From NCBI RefSeq assembly GCF_014281055.1, contig NZ_JACRSE010000002.1, positions 496,001 to 560,000 on the forward strand: a stretch of 64,000 bases of DNA, read 5' to 3'. Below, in pieces: positions 43,791-53,880 of the stretch; position 1 is the stretch's first letter, and every line of letters begins with the position of its first letter. The translations under genes and the position numbers were made by a program. The notes under the pieces are model-generated. The model ran no database searches, had not been told where the DNA came from, and saw only the letters and a list, made by a program, of their open reading frames with translations. Source of the DNA: Fluviispira vulneris (GTDB lineage Bacteria > Bdellovibrionota_B > Oligoflexia > Silvanigrellales > Silvanigrellaceae).

Positions 43791-43804
43791 ATAGGAAATA
43801 TATA

Positions 43805-44881
43805 ATGAATTTAGAAATTAGTGATCTAATACTTCCAGTAAATGAAGAGAAGCCTTTTGGAGAATACCTTAAATTTCATCCCAGATTAATTAAATTAAAA
43901 GATATGCGAAAAACGAATTTAGAAAGTAATTTTTTGGATGAAGGGATATGGACTAAAAAAAATGTAATGGCTCCCAATTGGCAAGCATCAATAAAACTTT
44001 GTGAAGAGATTTTAAAAGAAAACTCAAAAGATTTACTTGTTTGTGCATATTATGCAGAAGCTCAAGCAAAAGTAAATGGCTTTCAAGGTTTAGATTATGT
44101 ATTGAAACTTATGCTTTATTTTTGTTTAAATAATTGGGAAGACATATTTCCTCCTCTAGAGGAAGATAATTTTGAATTACGTCTTGCCCCCTTTCATTGG
44201 CTTGAAATGAATTTACCTTCAATTATTCGTTGCATGCCTTTGCAAAGTGACAAAGAGGCGATAAGCACTTTAAGCTGGGAAAAATATGATAATCTAATAA
44301 AGGAAAATATAAGTGATTTAGTTTCTCATAAAAATGAATATAGAATCATTTTAGATCAGGAAGCAGAAGAGTATATAACTGAATTACATGAAAGTTTAAA
44401 ATCTATCATTTATTCATTAGAGAAACTTGAAGATTTTATTATTGAACTTGCTGAAAAGTGTAATGAAAAAACAAGTTTTGAATCCCTAATTAATCTGTGC
44501 AATGATATCTCTCATTTTATCGAATCATTTATCACTGAAAAACAAGAGCCATCTATCAGTAGTTATGAATATACAGAGCAAAACTTTCAAGCTTTTACAG
44601 ATCAAAGGCAAGATGAATTTAATAATTCTTTTGAAAAAAACCAAACCAATGTACGAATTGAGCAAAATATTGATTCCATAGAGACAGCATATTCTCTTAT
44701 TGAAAAAGCAAATGTGTATTTATTAAAGCACAACTCTCATTCACCTTCGCCTTTTCTTATACGGAGAGCGCTTGAATGGCAAAAGAAATCCTTATATGAG
44801 GTTTTTATGGAATTATTTGCTACAACATCAAAACCTTCTGAAATATTTACATTACTTGGTCTTTCTAAAACTGACAAATAG
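43805..44881 (+). CDS. tssA: T6SS cap/assembly protein TssA
   Basis: The ImpA-N region is visible: NWQASIKLCEEILKENSKDL then LVCAYYAEAQAKVNGFQGLD and WEDIFPPLEED, the SKDL/W..I.P pattern of TssA. A low-complexity middle follows (about 245-290) and a C-terminal region of the short-TssA type (ALEWQKKSLYEVFMELFA). TssA helps to prime and cap the growing tail. The ATG at 43805 is chosen because AGGA lies eight bases before it; the frame opens upstream at 43748. 14 bases separate it from tssG. Confidence 0.85.
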   Translation: MNLEISDLILPVNEEKPFGEYLKFHPRLIKLKDMRKTNLESNFLDEGIWTKKNVMAPNWQASIKLCEEILKENSKDLLVCAYYAEAQAKVNGFQGLDYVLKLMLYFCLNNWEDIFPPLEEDNFELRLAPFHWLEMNLPSIIRCMPLQSDKEAISTLSWEKYDNLIKENISDLVSHKNEYRIILDQEAEEYITELHESLKSIIYSLEKLEDFIIELAEKCNEKTSFESLINLCNDISHFIESFITEKQEPSISSYEYTEQNFQAFTDQRQDEFNNSFEKNQTNVRIEQNIDSIETAYSLIEKANVYLLKHNSHSPSPFLIRRALEWQKKSLYEVFMELFATTSKPSEIFTLLGLSKTDK

Positions 44882-44899
44882 AAGTTGGATATAATAAAA

Positions 44900-45310
44900 A
44901 TGATTGCAAATAATGATAATGACAGCGTATTAGAAACAGAGTATATTTTGTCCGATGGCATAATTTTGCGCGAATTGATTGAATATAAGCAAATTAAACT
45001 GACTGATTTATTTCCTATTCTTGGTCCTGAGTCTTTGATTAAAGAGATATTGATGGATAAGAGGAAGTTAAAGGAAAAGCAAAAATTGTTATTAGCAGAA
45101 TATTTTGGAACCAGCAGGGATATTTTTTCAGGTGAAGAAGAAGGATTGAGTTCTAATTCTAACTGCAATACCAATGATGAAAATAATTTTGCTACAAACG
45201 AAACCCAAAATTTAGAGCAGATGAATTATACGCATCCTGAAGAAAATTCGGAAAGTGACCATGAAATGAATTTGACTGATAATCATTTTTCATCATCTAT
45301 GTGGGGGTGA
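44900..45310 (+). CDS. XRE/HigA-like helix-turn-helix protein at the end of the T6SS operon
   Basis: Residues about 23-76 resemble the lambda-repressor-like helix-turn-helix of HigA-type antitoxins: LRELIEYKQIKLTDLFPILG then SLIKEILMDKRKLKEKQKLL and EYFGTSRDIF. The remaining 60 residues are Asn/Glu/Ser-rich and look disordered. No HigB-like toxin is adjacent, so the protein is more likely a T6SS-linked regulator, or an adaptor that uses the fold for protein contacts. The start is uncertain: ATG 44900 lacks a well-spaced ribosome binding site, and a TTG at 44885 is the alternative. It ends 79 bases before the vgrG stop on the opposite strand. Confidence 0.6.
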   Translation: MIANNDNDSVLETEYILSDGIILRELIEYKQIKLTDLFPILGPESLIKEILMDKRKLKEKQKLLLAEYFGTSRDIFSGEEEGLSSNSNCNTNDENNFATNETQNLEQMNYTHPEENSESDHEMNLTDNHFSSSMWG

Positions 45311-45388
45311 AGTTGACCCCATTATTAAAAAAGGTAAGATCTGAAATTTGTCTTTAGGTCTATAGCGAGACTTTTTCTGAATTGTTAA

Positions 45389-47245
45389 CTATTTCTTTAT
45401 TTTCATTGAATTCAAACGAATAATATCATTGCCTTCCATATCAACTTTTTTTGTTCTCACTTCAAAACTATCTTTAATTTTAAATTCCGAATTGTAGTTT
45501 TCTAACTCCATTTTTCCTTCATCATCCAGATTGATTTTTGTTTTATCTATGAGATTAATATGAACAGTTTTTTCATCAATTTTCATTTTTGCTTTGTTAT
45601 GAATGTCGAGTGATTGAGATTTGTCTCTGAAGTCAAATGAAGAATTGTAATCTTTTGAATGTAAAATAAAACTATGCTCATTAGCAATGACAAATCCGCG
45701 CATTTTTCCTTTGTTTTCTTCATCTTTGTCGATCAAAAATTTACATTTATTAAAATTATTATATAAGGAGCCAATGACTATGGGAGAGTCTATGTCATTT
45801 TCAAAAAGAACGAGAACTTCATCTCCTGGTGATGGAATGAAGAATGAACCAGATTCATTGCTTGCCCAAATTTGTGCAATACGCGCTAAGACAAATGGTG
45901 AACCATTTACCTCTGAAGATGATTTTTCGTTTTGCCAGAAAAAAGAAATTCTTATACGCATAAATGACTTTAAAGTTTCTTCTTCTGTTTGAGTTTCATG
46001 AACATAGGCTGTTGTAACAAAATAATTCTGTTTTTGAGTGCTTAATTTTTTGTTAAGCTTATCTGACTTAGGGATCAGAGTTATCAATGCATAGTAGTGA
46101 GGATCATAAATTATGCTAGATTGTTCATTAATGTGGATTAAATCTCTTTTAAATTTATGATCAATTTTAATGATACGATATTCATTTTCTAAGTATTTAA
46201 AGAAACTTTTTTTAATCATATTTTCGTTAGAATGATATTTTATAGAAATTTCTCTGCCAACTTCAAGATTAGGAAGATTACTTTGTATAAATATTTTGTT
46301 GTGAAAGCTGTTGCGACGCACGAGCTCCTTTTCAGCAAAAGCTTGTTTAGGATCAAAAGGGACTTCTGATTTTTGATGATGCGTCACTTCAGTCCAATTG
46401 CAAAATCCATTTTTGCTTGAAGTTTCGCCGGGTTTAATAGTTTTTACGTTAGCAGTTACTTTTTTAAAGTCGCAATGAAGAGTAGAAATTTTATTAAATT
46501 TAAGGGAAAATGCATGTTCGTATCCTAATGATCTATCATTTAATAAATCAGAATTATAAATTGCTTGATTTTTACTTATGATTTGCTCTTGAAGTGGTTT
46601 ATTTTTTTTATTTATTTCATTTTCAAAATAGCTTTCAAGTTCGTCTGTAATGATCAGTTCGCTTTCTTTTTCTCCATGAATAAAGAAATAATTTAGGTGA
46701 TCTTCATCAAGTAATCTGCAGATAAAATCATAATCAGATTCTCCATATTGAATGGTGTTTGTTCGTTTTATAAGAGATGTTGGATCGTATATTTTGAACT
46801 TATATTGAAAATTAGAATATTTATTCTTATAAATTTTAAGAATATTATCGATGACCTCTTTTGAATTTAAATCACTCCAAGCTCTATATCCATTATTTTT
46901 TGTTAATAACCATAGATATGGCTTGATAATAAATTGAACCTCTATTTTGTCTTCGGATGCCATAAGTGCTTTTATGTTTATATCTGAAATAATACCAGAA
47001 AAAAAACGGGGATTTTTTTGTTTCAAAAACTCAATTTTAAATGAAATGTCTTTAGCAAGGAACTCTTCAAAATCGATTTTAGAATTTTGAATTGAATAAT
47101 TAACTGAGGCATTTATAGTGAATAATTCCGAAACTGTGTCGTTCAAAACTTCGAAAGACTCAATGTTGGCCCCTTTTGAAATTGGACCGTCATTATGTAT
47201 CGAAACATTTGCTTTAATATTTTTAAAGTTGATTACTTCTTTCAT
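45389..47245 (-). CDS. vgrG: T6SS spike protein TssI (VgrG)
   Basis: The spike trimer subunit. The gp27-like N-terminal half ends in NTIQYGESDYDFICRLLDED with the usual LNYFF stretch. An OB-fold/gp5-like section follows (RIAQIWASNESGSFFIPSPG then DEVLVLFENDIDSPIVIGSL), and then a beta-helix needle of short repeats (KMKIDEKTVHINL, KINLDDEGKMEL). It ends without an effector extension. GAGGT precedes the ATG at 47245 (the frame opens at 47257). Last gene of the leftward T6SS operon, convergent with the tssB operon. Confidence 0.96.
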   Translation of the reverse strand: MKEVINFKNIKANVSIHNDGPISKGANIESFEVLNDTVSELFTINASVNYSIQNSKIDFEEFLAKDISFKIEFLKQKNPRFFSGIISDINIKALMASEDKIEVQFIIKPYLWLLTKNNGYRAWSDLNSKEVIDNILKIYKNKYSNFQYKFKIYDPTSLIKRTNTIQYGESDYDFICRLLDEDHLNYFFIHGEKESELIITDELESYFENEINKKNKPLQEQIISKNQAIYNSDLLNDRSLGYEHAFSLKFNKISTLHCDFKKVTANVKTIKPGETSSKNGFCNWTEVTHHQKSEVPFDPKQAFAEKELVRRNSFHNKIFIQSNLPNLEVGREISIKYHSNENMIKKSFFKYLENEYRIIKIDHKFKRDLIHINEQSSIIYDPHYYALITLIPKSDKLNKKLSTQKQNYFVTTAYVHETQTEEETLKSFMRIRISFFWQNEKSSSEVNGSPFVLARIAQIWASNESGSFFIPSPGDEVLVLFENDIDSPIVIGSLYNNFNKCKFLIDKDEENKGKMRGFVIANEHSFILHSKDYNSSFDFRDKSQSLDIHNKAKMKIDEKTVHINLIDKTKINLDDEGKMELENYNSEFKIKDSFEVRTKKVDMEGNDIIRLNSMKIKK

Positions 47246-47266
47246 AATTGACCTCAATTTAAATTA

Positions 47267-50200
47267 TTAAGTCCCTTTTTGCTCAATTTTCTTTAATAGA
47301 TAAGGAGCTGTTTTAGGGAATTTTGGGAAGTTAATTCTTGTTCCTTTTTTATTTTTAAGAAAAAGTGAGATATAAAAACGAATGGATTTATTATCATTTA
47401 ATGGAACTTCGAACTTAAGATCATTTTTATTGCAGTAATGGCTTTTATTACAATCTGCGTAATCTTCAATAAATTTTAATAAAGACCATCTGTTTCTTAT
47501 TGTATAATATGCAGAATTATTTGTAATAAATAAATTTTTATCACTGCTGTATTTTTGTAAGGAATATTTTGATCCCTGGGCTAAACTAATCGAAAATTGC
47601 AAAGGTTGTAGATAGGTCCACGAAAAGTTTCCGTTTGTGATATTCCCATGACGTGATCCGATTATTTGGTTCCCAGATTGCAAAGACCAATCAATAATTT
47701 GATTGCCAAGAATTTCGTTAGCAGAATTTGTTCTAAATTCCATTGCAACATTCCAAGTGACTGGAATTGGATTTCCTTCTTTGTCATACTGAATTGCAAA
47801 AAAACTTTGCAGAGAATCCATATATTTAACAAATTTTTGGATATCAATTCTATTTTTATACAATGTGCTGTATTTTTGTAAAATGGGGAGATCTTGCTTT
47901 TTGAGTTGTGCATACAATGAAAAAACAAAATTTATATCTTCCAGCGAAGCGTTATCAGTGGTGGAAATATTTTCAGCAAAAGGAAACTCTCCAGAAATTG
48001 CAGAATTATAATTGTCAGCAAAACGATCAAAATTATTAAAAGCCTGTTTGATTAGGAGTTTTTGGCATCTATCCGCAAGAGCATGATACAAATTATTTTG
48101 CTTTTTAGAAAAGAAATCTTTTTTGGAAATAGTATCGAAATCTTTTGAAATAAATTCAGAACAATTACTGGTTCTGAGTGGCAGAACAGAGTTTATTAGA
48201 AATCCTTTTAGCTCTTCAAAGGCTGTTCCTTTGGCTGAGGAGTCAAGAGAGTTTTGTAAGATTGAAAAGTTTTCAGTTAATTTTTCATCGCCTAAATATT
48301 TATTTGGACTTGTAAAGTACAAATTTTTTGCTTGAAGAATGGGATTAATATTTCTGTTAAAGAATTTCTTTAAGGAATCGCGCTGAATACTAAGATAAAG
48401 CTTCAGATCTTCATCGCTTGTCACACTAAATGCTTTGTATGCCGGAGAAGACTCCCCATCCCACCATTTGAAATCAGGATAAATAGGTGAAAAGAATGCG
48501 CTTGAATTCAATAAATCGTTATTTTTATTAAGTTGACGATCTATTTGCTGACGTACGATCTCACTCAAATAAATATTAATATCATTTTGCTCATATTTGA
48601 CTAGCAAATTTGAAATAGCTTTTAAAACAGGAACAGATAATTGAATATTTTGAATATAAGGATCTATAAATTGATCTGAATTATCTTCATCTTTTTTGCT
48701 AAGATCATATATTTGTATGCTTGCAGGGAGCTGTTGATTCCAAAAAATATGGCTGAGCTCTTCTTCTAAATAAGAGAATATATCTGAAAGTTCTTTTGGA
48801 TATTGTGTTTTATTTATTTGTTCTGAGGCTGTATTGAAAATCAATCCTCTTTGTAAAATATTTTGAATATTATCGATGGACCAGAGAGCATTAGTAGGTA
48901 AATTATTGTTTATTGATTTTAAATCCGAGGAAAATGCTTTTGTTTGTGGGATTAGATTACTTTGACTTGTTGTGTCATAAGCTTGAAACATTTTTTCAAG
49001 TGAATCAGATAGTTTTAAAAGTGATGGATTAACAGAAAATGAATTATCTTTTATAATAATGAGAGGAAAATTATTTCCAAGTGGAGTGAAACTGGCAACT
49101 TTATTTTTTGTGAGTTTAAACTGTTCTTCAGCAATAGAATTGATGTTTTCAAATATTTCTTTACCAAAAGTAGGATTTTCCTCTATTTCTTTGTACATGT
49201 TGTAAAAGTTATTGCCGAAAAAAGAGTTAAGACTTTGAAAATCAATTTGCCCTTTTATAATAGCACTTTGTAAACTATTAACATCAGATATCAACGATTT
49301 ACTATATGTCATTATTTCAGATTTTTTAATATTTTTTAATTGCATAAGGTCAGTATTAATCTTATTAACTGCAACATATATATCATTGTTTTTGATAATT
49401 GTATTAAAGTAGCTCTGAATATATTCATTTAAGATATTTTGTGACTGTCTTTTAAAGAAATTATAATCAATATTTACTTGATCAATTACTTTACTGCGGT
49501 CAAGGCTCTGAAAAAGAGATATATTTTGTCGAGGTTTCAAGCAATCGATGCCAAATAAAAATTGAGCAGCATATGAGATACCATCACTTGTCTTGCCTTG
49601 CTCATTTGAAAGTATATTTAAGTAAATTTCGGTGATTTTTTCATTTTCATCAACAAATTTATTTATTTGGCTTAGAATTGTTGATGTTTCTTCCGTTGCT
49701 AAAATATTTTTTTTGTTTGTAACTAAGTAATCATTTATTTTTGTATTAAAGTTTTGAATAATGAATTTACTATAAAAACTAGTAAATTTTGTATCAAATT
49801 TCTTGTCGAGAATCTCATTGAGATTTGAATTCCAAGACGGAAAGTTTAATGGATAATTAAATGAAACTTGATTAAGATAATTAGCTGTATTTATAAGATC
49901 ACAACTCTGAATTTTGAGCTCATCTAAATTTTCAATTTGTTTTGAAATATTTGAGTATTCAGATATAAAGTTATCTAAATTCGTGAAATTTTTTATATAA
50001 AATTTAACTTTATTATTTAAAAAATCTTGTGAGGAAATGAGTGAGTAAAAAATAAAAGCAGTGCTGCAAAAGGTTAAAGCACCAAAAGCATAGTTTTTAT
50101 AAATTTTATTTTGAATACAATGGTCTGAAAAGTCTGAATTTCCCTTCAGATATTTAGAAATATACTCAAACATATTTAATGTTGGTGAATTATTTTCATT

Positions 50201-51157
50201 ATTAAATGACTTTTCACTTAAAATAAAATGAAAATTAATCATAGAAGATTCATTAATATTGAAATTTCTATAGAAAAAATCACAGTAATTCTTTGAAAAA
50301 GAAATAAGCGCAATTTTTAACTGAAAGAAGTATAAAATTATTTGAATTTGTGATTCATTATCTGATTTTTGTAAGAAATGCTGCATTTGTGATTCTAAAG
50401 AATTCACGCAGCTATCAATGCTATTTTTAATTTCTCGACTTAATTTTTCTGTTCTTGGGGATGATTTGTGGTAAAAACCAAAATTATATTGAATGCTTTC
50501 ATTGTTATCATCTTTAAGTAAATTCAACGATGGAGGATTTTTAATTTCTGATTTATCAATAAAAAAGACTGGAATTCTTGAATCTAGTGTTTTGCATATC
50601 TTTTTGATAATAAGTGAATAATAGAATGCTTCTTGCTTAAAATCTAAATTAAGACTGTTTGTATTGGAAAATATATCATTTTCGGGGTATAGAATGACTC
50701 CATCTATTAATTTATTTTTCCTAATTTTCAGTATGTTGTATAAAGTAAAACGGAGCCTTCTACTCAATTGTATTTGATCTTCATTGTCACAGACTAAAAG
50801 TTTTTCATGAATAAAGATTAAAATAGAATCGTCAATTTCAATTTTTTCAAAAGGTTTTTTTGAATCAGAAAAAGATTTTTCAAAAGAGGTCTTTTTGTTT
50901 AAATTCTTTAAGTTATTCAATTCTTCAAATATTTCGCTTGAATTTTTACTTATTACAAAAAAAACGTTCTTTTTTTGTAATGAATTTTTGTTTTCATAAA
51001 ACCAGTATCGATCAAATAAAAACTGTTTGAATAATTCATTTTTAATAAAAACAGATATATCAGGATTCCATATGCGAAAGAGAGCAACACAGGAAAAGAA
51101 TAATAAAATAATGCAAATTAAGATATAAATCATTACAAAAATCATAGAAGAGTCCAT
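47267..51157 (-). CDS. tssM: T6SS membrane-complex protein TssM (IcmF) without Walker A
   Basis: TssM spans both membranes and forms the channel with TssL and TssJ. There are membrane segments near residues 5-28 and 350-372, and a large periplasmic part with the usual C-terminal beta domain (NGNFSWTYLQPLQFSISLAQ). 1296 residues, slightly longer than average. The cytoplasmic domain (30-350) normally has a Walker A GxxGxGKT; here the place reads NVFFVISKNSSEIFEEL, so NTP binding is unlikely. It also retains the IRKNKLIDGVILYP stretch of the family. It abuts tssL without gap. Confidence 0.92.
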   Translation of the reverse strand: MDSSMIFVMIYILICIILLFFSCVALFRIWNPDISVFIKNELFKQFLFDRYWFYENKNSLQKKNVFFVISKNSSEIFEELNNLKNLNKKTSFEKSFSDSKKPFEKIEIDDSILIFIHEKLLVCDNEDQIQLSRRLRFTLYNILKIRKNKLIDGVILYPENDIFSNTNSLNLDFKQEAFYYSLIIKKICKTLDSRIPVFFIDKSEIKNPPSLNLLKDDNNESIQYNFGFYHKSSPRTEKLSREIKNSIDSCVNSLESQMQHFLQKSDNESQIQIILYFFQLKIALISFSKNYCDFFYRNFNINESSMINFHFILSEKSFNNENNSPTLNMFEYISKYLKGNSDFSDHCIQNKIYKNYAFGALTFCSTAFIFYSLISSQDFLNNKVKFYIKNFTNLDNFISEYSNISKQIENLDELKIQSCDLINTANYLNQVSFNYPLNFPSWNSNLNEILDKKFDTKFTSFYSKFIIQNFNTKINDYLVTNKKNILATEETSTILSQINKFVDENEKITEIYLNILSNEQGKTSDGISYAAQFLFGIDCLKPRQNISLFQSLDRSKVIDQVNIDYNFFKRQSQNILNEYIQSYFNTIIKNNDIYVAVNKINTDLMQLKNIKKSEIMTYSKSLISDVNSLQSAIIKGQIDFQSLNSFFGNNFYNMYKEIEENPTFGKEIFENINSIAEEQFKLTKNKVASFTPLGNNFPLIIIKDNSFSVNPSLLKLSDSLEKMFQAYDTTSQSNLIPQTKAFSSDLKSINNNLPTNALWSIDNIQNILQRGLIFNTASEQINKTQYPKELSDIFSYLEEELSHIFWNQQLPASIQIYDLSKKDEDNSDQFIDPYIQNIQLSVPVLKAISNLLVKYEQNDINIYLSEIVRQQIDRQLNKNNDLLNSSAFFSPIYPDFKWWDGESSPAYKAFSVTSDEDLKLYLSIQRDSLKKFFNRNINPILQAKNLYFTSPNKYLGDEKLTENFSILQNSLDSSAKGTAFEELKGFLINSVLPLRTSNCSEFISKDFDTISKKDFFSKKQNNLYHALADRCQKLLIKQAFNNFDRFADNYNSAISGEFPFAENISTTDNASLEDINFVFSLYAQLKKQDLPILQKYSTLYKNRIDIQKFVKYMDSLQSFFAIQYDKEGNPIPVTWNVAMEFRTNSANEILGNQIIDWSLQSGNQIIGSRHGNITNGNFSWTYLQPLQFSISLAQGSKYSLQKYSSDKNLFITNNSAYYTIRNRWSLLKFIEDYADCNKSHYCNKNDLKFEVPLNDNKSIRFYISLFLKNKKGTRINFPKFPKTAPYLLKKIEQKGT

Positions 51158-51931
51158 CTAAAAGTTTGTTAGAATATTTATGCTTTTAGCAATAAAACCA
51201 GTGTTGCTAAACCAGATGTAACAAGATCCAATCAAAAAAATAGTTATGAGAATAAAATTAACTAAAAGAAAAGAATATGATATTTTTCTTTGCTTTGTAT
51301 TTTCATCGATATTTGATTTTATTAGTAATGATGATTGAGGAATAACCCCGTCAATATTGTATTTTATATCAATTTTATTTTCACTATAAAATTGATATAG
51401 TAAAGTCTTAATTTGATCGATTTCGAATTGAGATTCATAAGAGTGATATTTTCCTCTAAAACCAGAACTGAGGCATAAATAATAGCAATAGGAGAGCTCT
51501 CTATATTTATAATCTCTATTTGCAATAATATTTTTGCAGTTTTCAAAAAAAACATCACCAGCTAAGCGACTTTGAAAGACTTTTTTCTCTAATGATTCAT
51601 TTTGCCAGTAAATACGTCCAGGCCAGTTTTTGGTTATAAATTTTTCGTCAATGAACGCTATTAGCATATATTGTAATGATTTGAGAACTGAGTTGTCAAA
51701 GTTCTTGTTTTTTTTCAATGTGTCGATTTTGTTTCCAATATATTCAATTAAATCATTAGATATTTTGGTGATATTTTCATCATCAAAGCTTAATAATTGT
51801 TCCTCATTTTTTTCAGCTAAATTGTTTTTATTCTCTATTGCTGCATCTATGTTACTAAGAAGATTTTGTATTTTAAAAATACATTCCTGAGTAAATAGAA
51901 TAGGACATTCATAGTTGTTTAATATGATCAT
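51158..51931 (-). CDS. tssL: T6SS membrane-complex protein TssL (DotU)
   Basis: The cytoplasmic domain is of the DotU type: LQYMLIAFIDEKFITKNWPG then RIYWQNESLEKKVF, followed by GDVFFENCKNII and YCYYLCLSSGFRGKY. One C-terminal membrane segment (about residues 225-248) ends the protein, which lacks the OmpA-like peptidoglycan-binding extension of some TssL. 257 residues. It overlaps tssK as ATGA and tssM follows directly. It links baseplate (TssK) to TssM. Confidence 0.95.
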   Translation of the reverse strand: MIILNNYECPILFTQECIFKIQNLLSNIDAAIENKNNLAEKNEEQLLSFDDENITKISNDLIEYIGNKIDTLKKNKNFDNSVLKSLQYMLIAFIDEKFITKNWPGRIYWQNESLEKKVFQSRLAGDVFFENCKNIIANRDYKYRELSYCYYLCLSSGFRGKYHSYESQFEIDQIKTLLYQFYSENKIDIKYNIDGVIPQSSLLIKSNIDENTKQRKISYSFLLVNFILITIFLIGSCYIWFSNTGFIAKSINILTNF

Positions 51932-53280
51932 GATTTCTTCCTTGAGTATAGGAGAATTTCATCTGGAGAATTATCGTATTTTTCAGTGATACTAGGTGCA
52001 ATTATTATGTTAATTTTTTCTTTAGCAACAGTCTCAAATTTGACTCTAACTAAATAAATATTTTTTTGTGGAATTAAATTTTCGTATTTTTCTATTAAAT
52101 TCCTTTGCATACCTAATACTCTACGCTCGAGAATAACTTCAAAATTTTCCTCATCACATATAATTGCAGATTTTATCCAACTTAAAAAATTTATTTGTGA
52201 TATGTCAGAATTCTTTTTGAATCCAAGAAGGAAGTGTGATGAATCATTGACTCCAAGAGTGCCTTTATGCACAAGAATAGAATATTTATTATCTATTTTA
52301 ATAGCTTTTGAAATGGTAAAATCTGTTGGTATCTCTTTTTCTAAATATTCATTTAATATTGTTCTTAATTTTTGGAAACAGGATAAATTGTCGTAGTGAT
52401 TGTACTCGATTAATGGAGCGGGCATCTCATAAATTTCATTTGATAATATATTAGATACAACTGAATATGTTTCTAAATATAAAATAAATGGATGGAGTTG
52501 CTCCGAATGGATACATGCCTCTAAACGCGGTAAGCTTGACTTCATGCATTTTAAAGTTTCAATTCGATCGAGAAGCTCCGTATTTTCTTTCATCATGCTA
52601 AATTTTTGCAAAGTTTCAATAATATCTTGGATTTTATATCTGAGTGTCATGCAGATGGAATGACAAATTTTCCAAACTGGCGATTCTCTATTTATCTTAG
52701 TTGAGGGTTGTGAAAATTCTCTTGTTTTATATATACTATTCTCATGATAAATTTTAAATAAAGGCAACGATATATAGTGAGGTGTGAGCTCATGCTCAAA
52801 TAATAGTGAAATATTGGGACGAACTCTCGGGATGGGTATTTCATCTTCCCCAGTATTTTCATCGAAAGCAATATTGTCAATATTCGCAACTTTATAACGA
52901 GAATATGTATTATTTAAGATGCTATTTTTATTTTGAATACGTGGAATACTTATATAAAGTGTGAGTGTTTTATTTTCTAAAATATCTTTATATTTGCTAA
53001 GATCAAGTTGTGCTTGAGCAGAGTCATAGATTGAATTATAATAATATTCTAAACCATCTTGGAAAATGCATTCTAATTCTTCAATTTTAAATAATCCGGA
53101 TGCAAATGCAGTTTGATCGATTTTGAAATTTTTTATTCCAAAATGATAAGGTGAAGATTCATAATTGTGATAACGAATGATGTTTTCACAACGTTTAAAT
53201 GCTTGTTGAAAGTGTTGGGGAGATAATAACATCCCGTCATGCCACATTATTTGATCGGGAATATATTTTAAGCTTGGCAT
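51928..53280 (-). CDS. tssK: T6SS baseplate adaptor TssK
   Basis: TssK ties the baseplate to the TssL-TssM membrane complex. The N-terminus has the invariant family pattern IMWHDGMLLSPQHFQQAFKR. The C-terminal domain has LPQKNIYLVRVKFE-like strands (here ENLIPQKNIYLVRVKF). 450 residues, normal size. AAGGA is eight bases before the ATG. It stands between an unknown gene (53293-53880) and tssL, in the conserved K-L-M order. Confidence 0.96.
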   Translation of the reverse strand: MPSLKYIPDQIMWHDGMLLSPQHFQQAFKRCENIIRYHNYESSPYHFGIKNFKIDQTAFASGLFKIEELECIFQDGLEYYYNSIYDSAQAQLDLSKYKDILENKTLTLYISIPRIQNKNSILNNTYSRYKVANIDNIAFDENTGEDEIPIPRVRPNISLLFEHELTPHYISLPLFKIYHENSIYKTREFSQPSTKINRESPVWKICHSICMTLRYKIQDIIETLQKFSMMKENTELLDRIETLKCMKSSLPRLEACIHSEQLHPFILYLETYSVVSNILSNEIYEMPAPLIEYNHYDNLSCFQKLRTILNEYLEKEIPTDFTISKAIKIDNKYSILVHKGTLGVNDSSHFLLGFKKNSDISQINFLSWIKSAIICDEENFEVILERRVLGMQRNLIEKYENLIPQKNIYLVRVKFETVAKEKINIIIAPSITEKYDNSPDEILLYSRKKS

Positions 53281-53292
53281 TGTTATTCCTTA

Positions 53293-53880
53293 TTATTTAA
53301 AGTTCAACGAAATTGATATATGACCTTCAGCACCGGAAACTTGATTCTGCAAAGATTCCGAGTCATTTGAAAATAAAAATTGATAGGCTGTGCCAAGCGA
53401 AAATTTAAGATTTTGCAAAACGTTTATTTCAAGATCAAGTGAAGGTTTAAGTGTTAAAAATTTTAGACTCATTGGTTTTGATGAAGGGGTAATGATTTGT
53501 TTGCCATAGGCTTCACCAGCTCCCCCAAATAACTTAATTTTTGGATGAAATATTGAACTCGCATAAGGAATGAATGCAAACGAGTTGCCACAATACCACA
53601 TATTGCTTATTTCTGAAACAGAGCTATCTTTGTTATTAAGATTAAATTTTTGTACCCCATAATTACAGGATAATGCTACTTGATAGGAATGATTAAGATC
53701 TAGACCAATTTCTGTGTTGATTGGAAAGTAAAATTGATTATTTATTTTTTTTATAGCGACTTCTTGATTGATAAATATATCGATATTATCTGTATCTTTT
53801 TTTTGCTTGGCATCTGAAACTAAATTTTGTTGTATATAAGTATTATTTTCTTGAGGAGTTTGATAAGCATCAATATACAT
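53293..53880 (-). CDS. Beta-rich unknown protein of the T6SS operon
   Basis: I do not recognise this 195-residue protein. From residue about 40 it has alternating polar/hydrophobic stretches (TEIGLDLNHSYQVALSCNYG, LKPSLDLEINVLQNLKFSLG) and ends HISISLNFK, the look of an outer-membrane beta barrel. No signal peptide is visible at the N-terminus, which starts MYIDAYQT and is polar. GGAG lies six bases before the ATG inside the end of the preceding gene, whose stop directly abuts. Its place before tssK points to a cluster-specific part. One possibility is an outer-membrane anchor, but export would need explanation. Confidence 0.7.
   Translation of the reverse strand: MYIDAYQTPQENNTYIQQNLVSDAKQKKDTDNIDIFINQEVAIKKINNQFYFPINTEIGLDLNHSYQVALSCNYGVQKFNLNNKDSSVSEISNMWYCGNSFAFIPYASSIFHPKIKLFGGAGEAYGKQIITPSSKPMSLKFLTLKPSLDLEINVLQNLKFSLGTAYQFLFSNDSESLQNQVSGAEGHISISLNFK

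Noticed and set aside
44900-45310. HigBA toxin-antitoxin module
   Set aside because: No toxin-like gene is adjacent; neighbours are tssA and vgrG.
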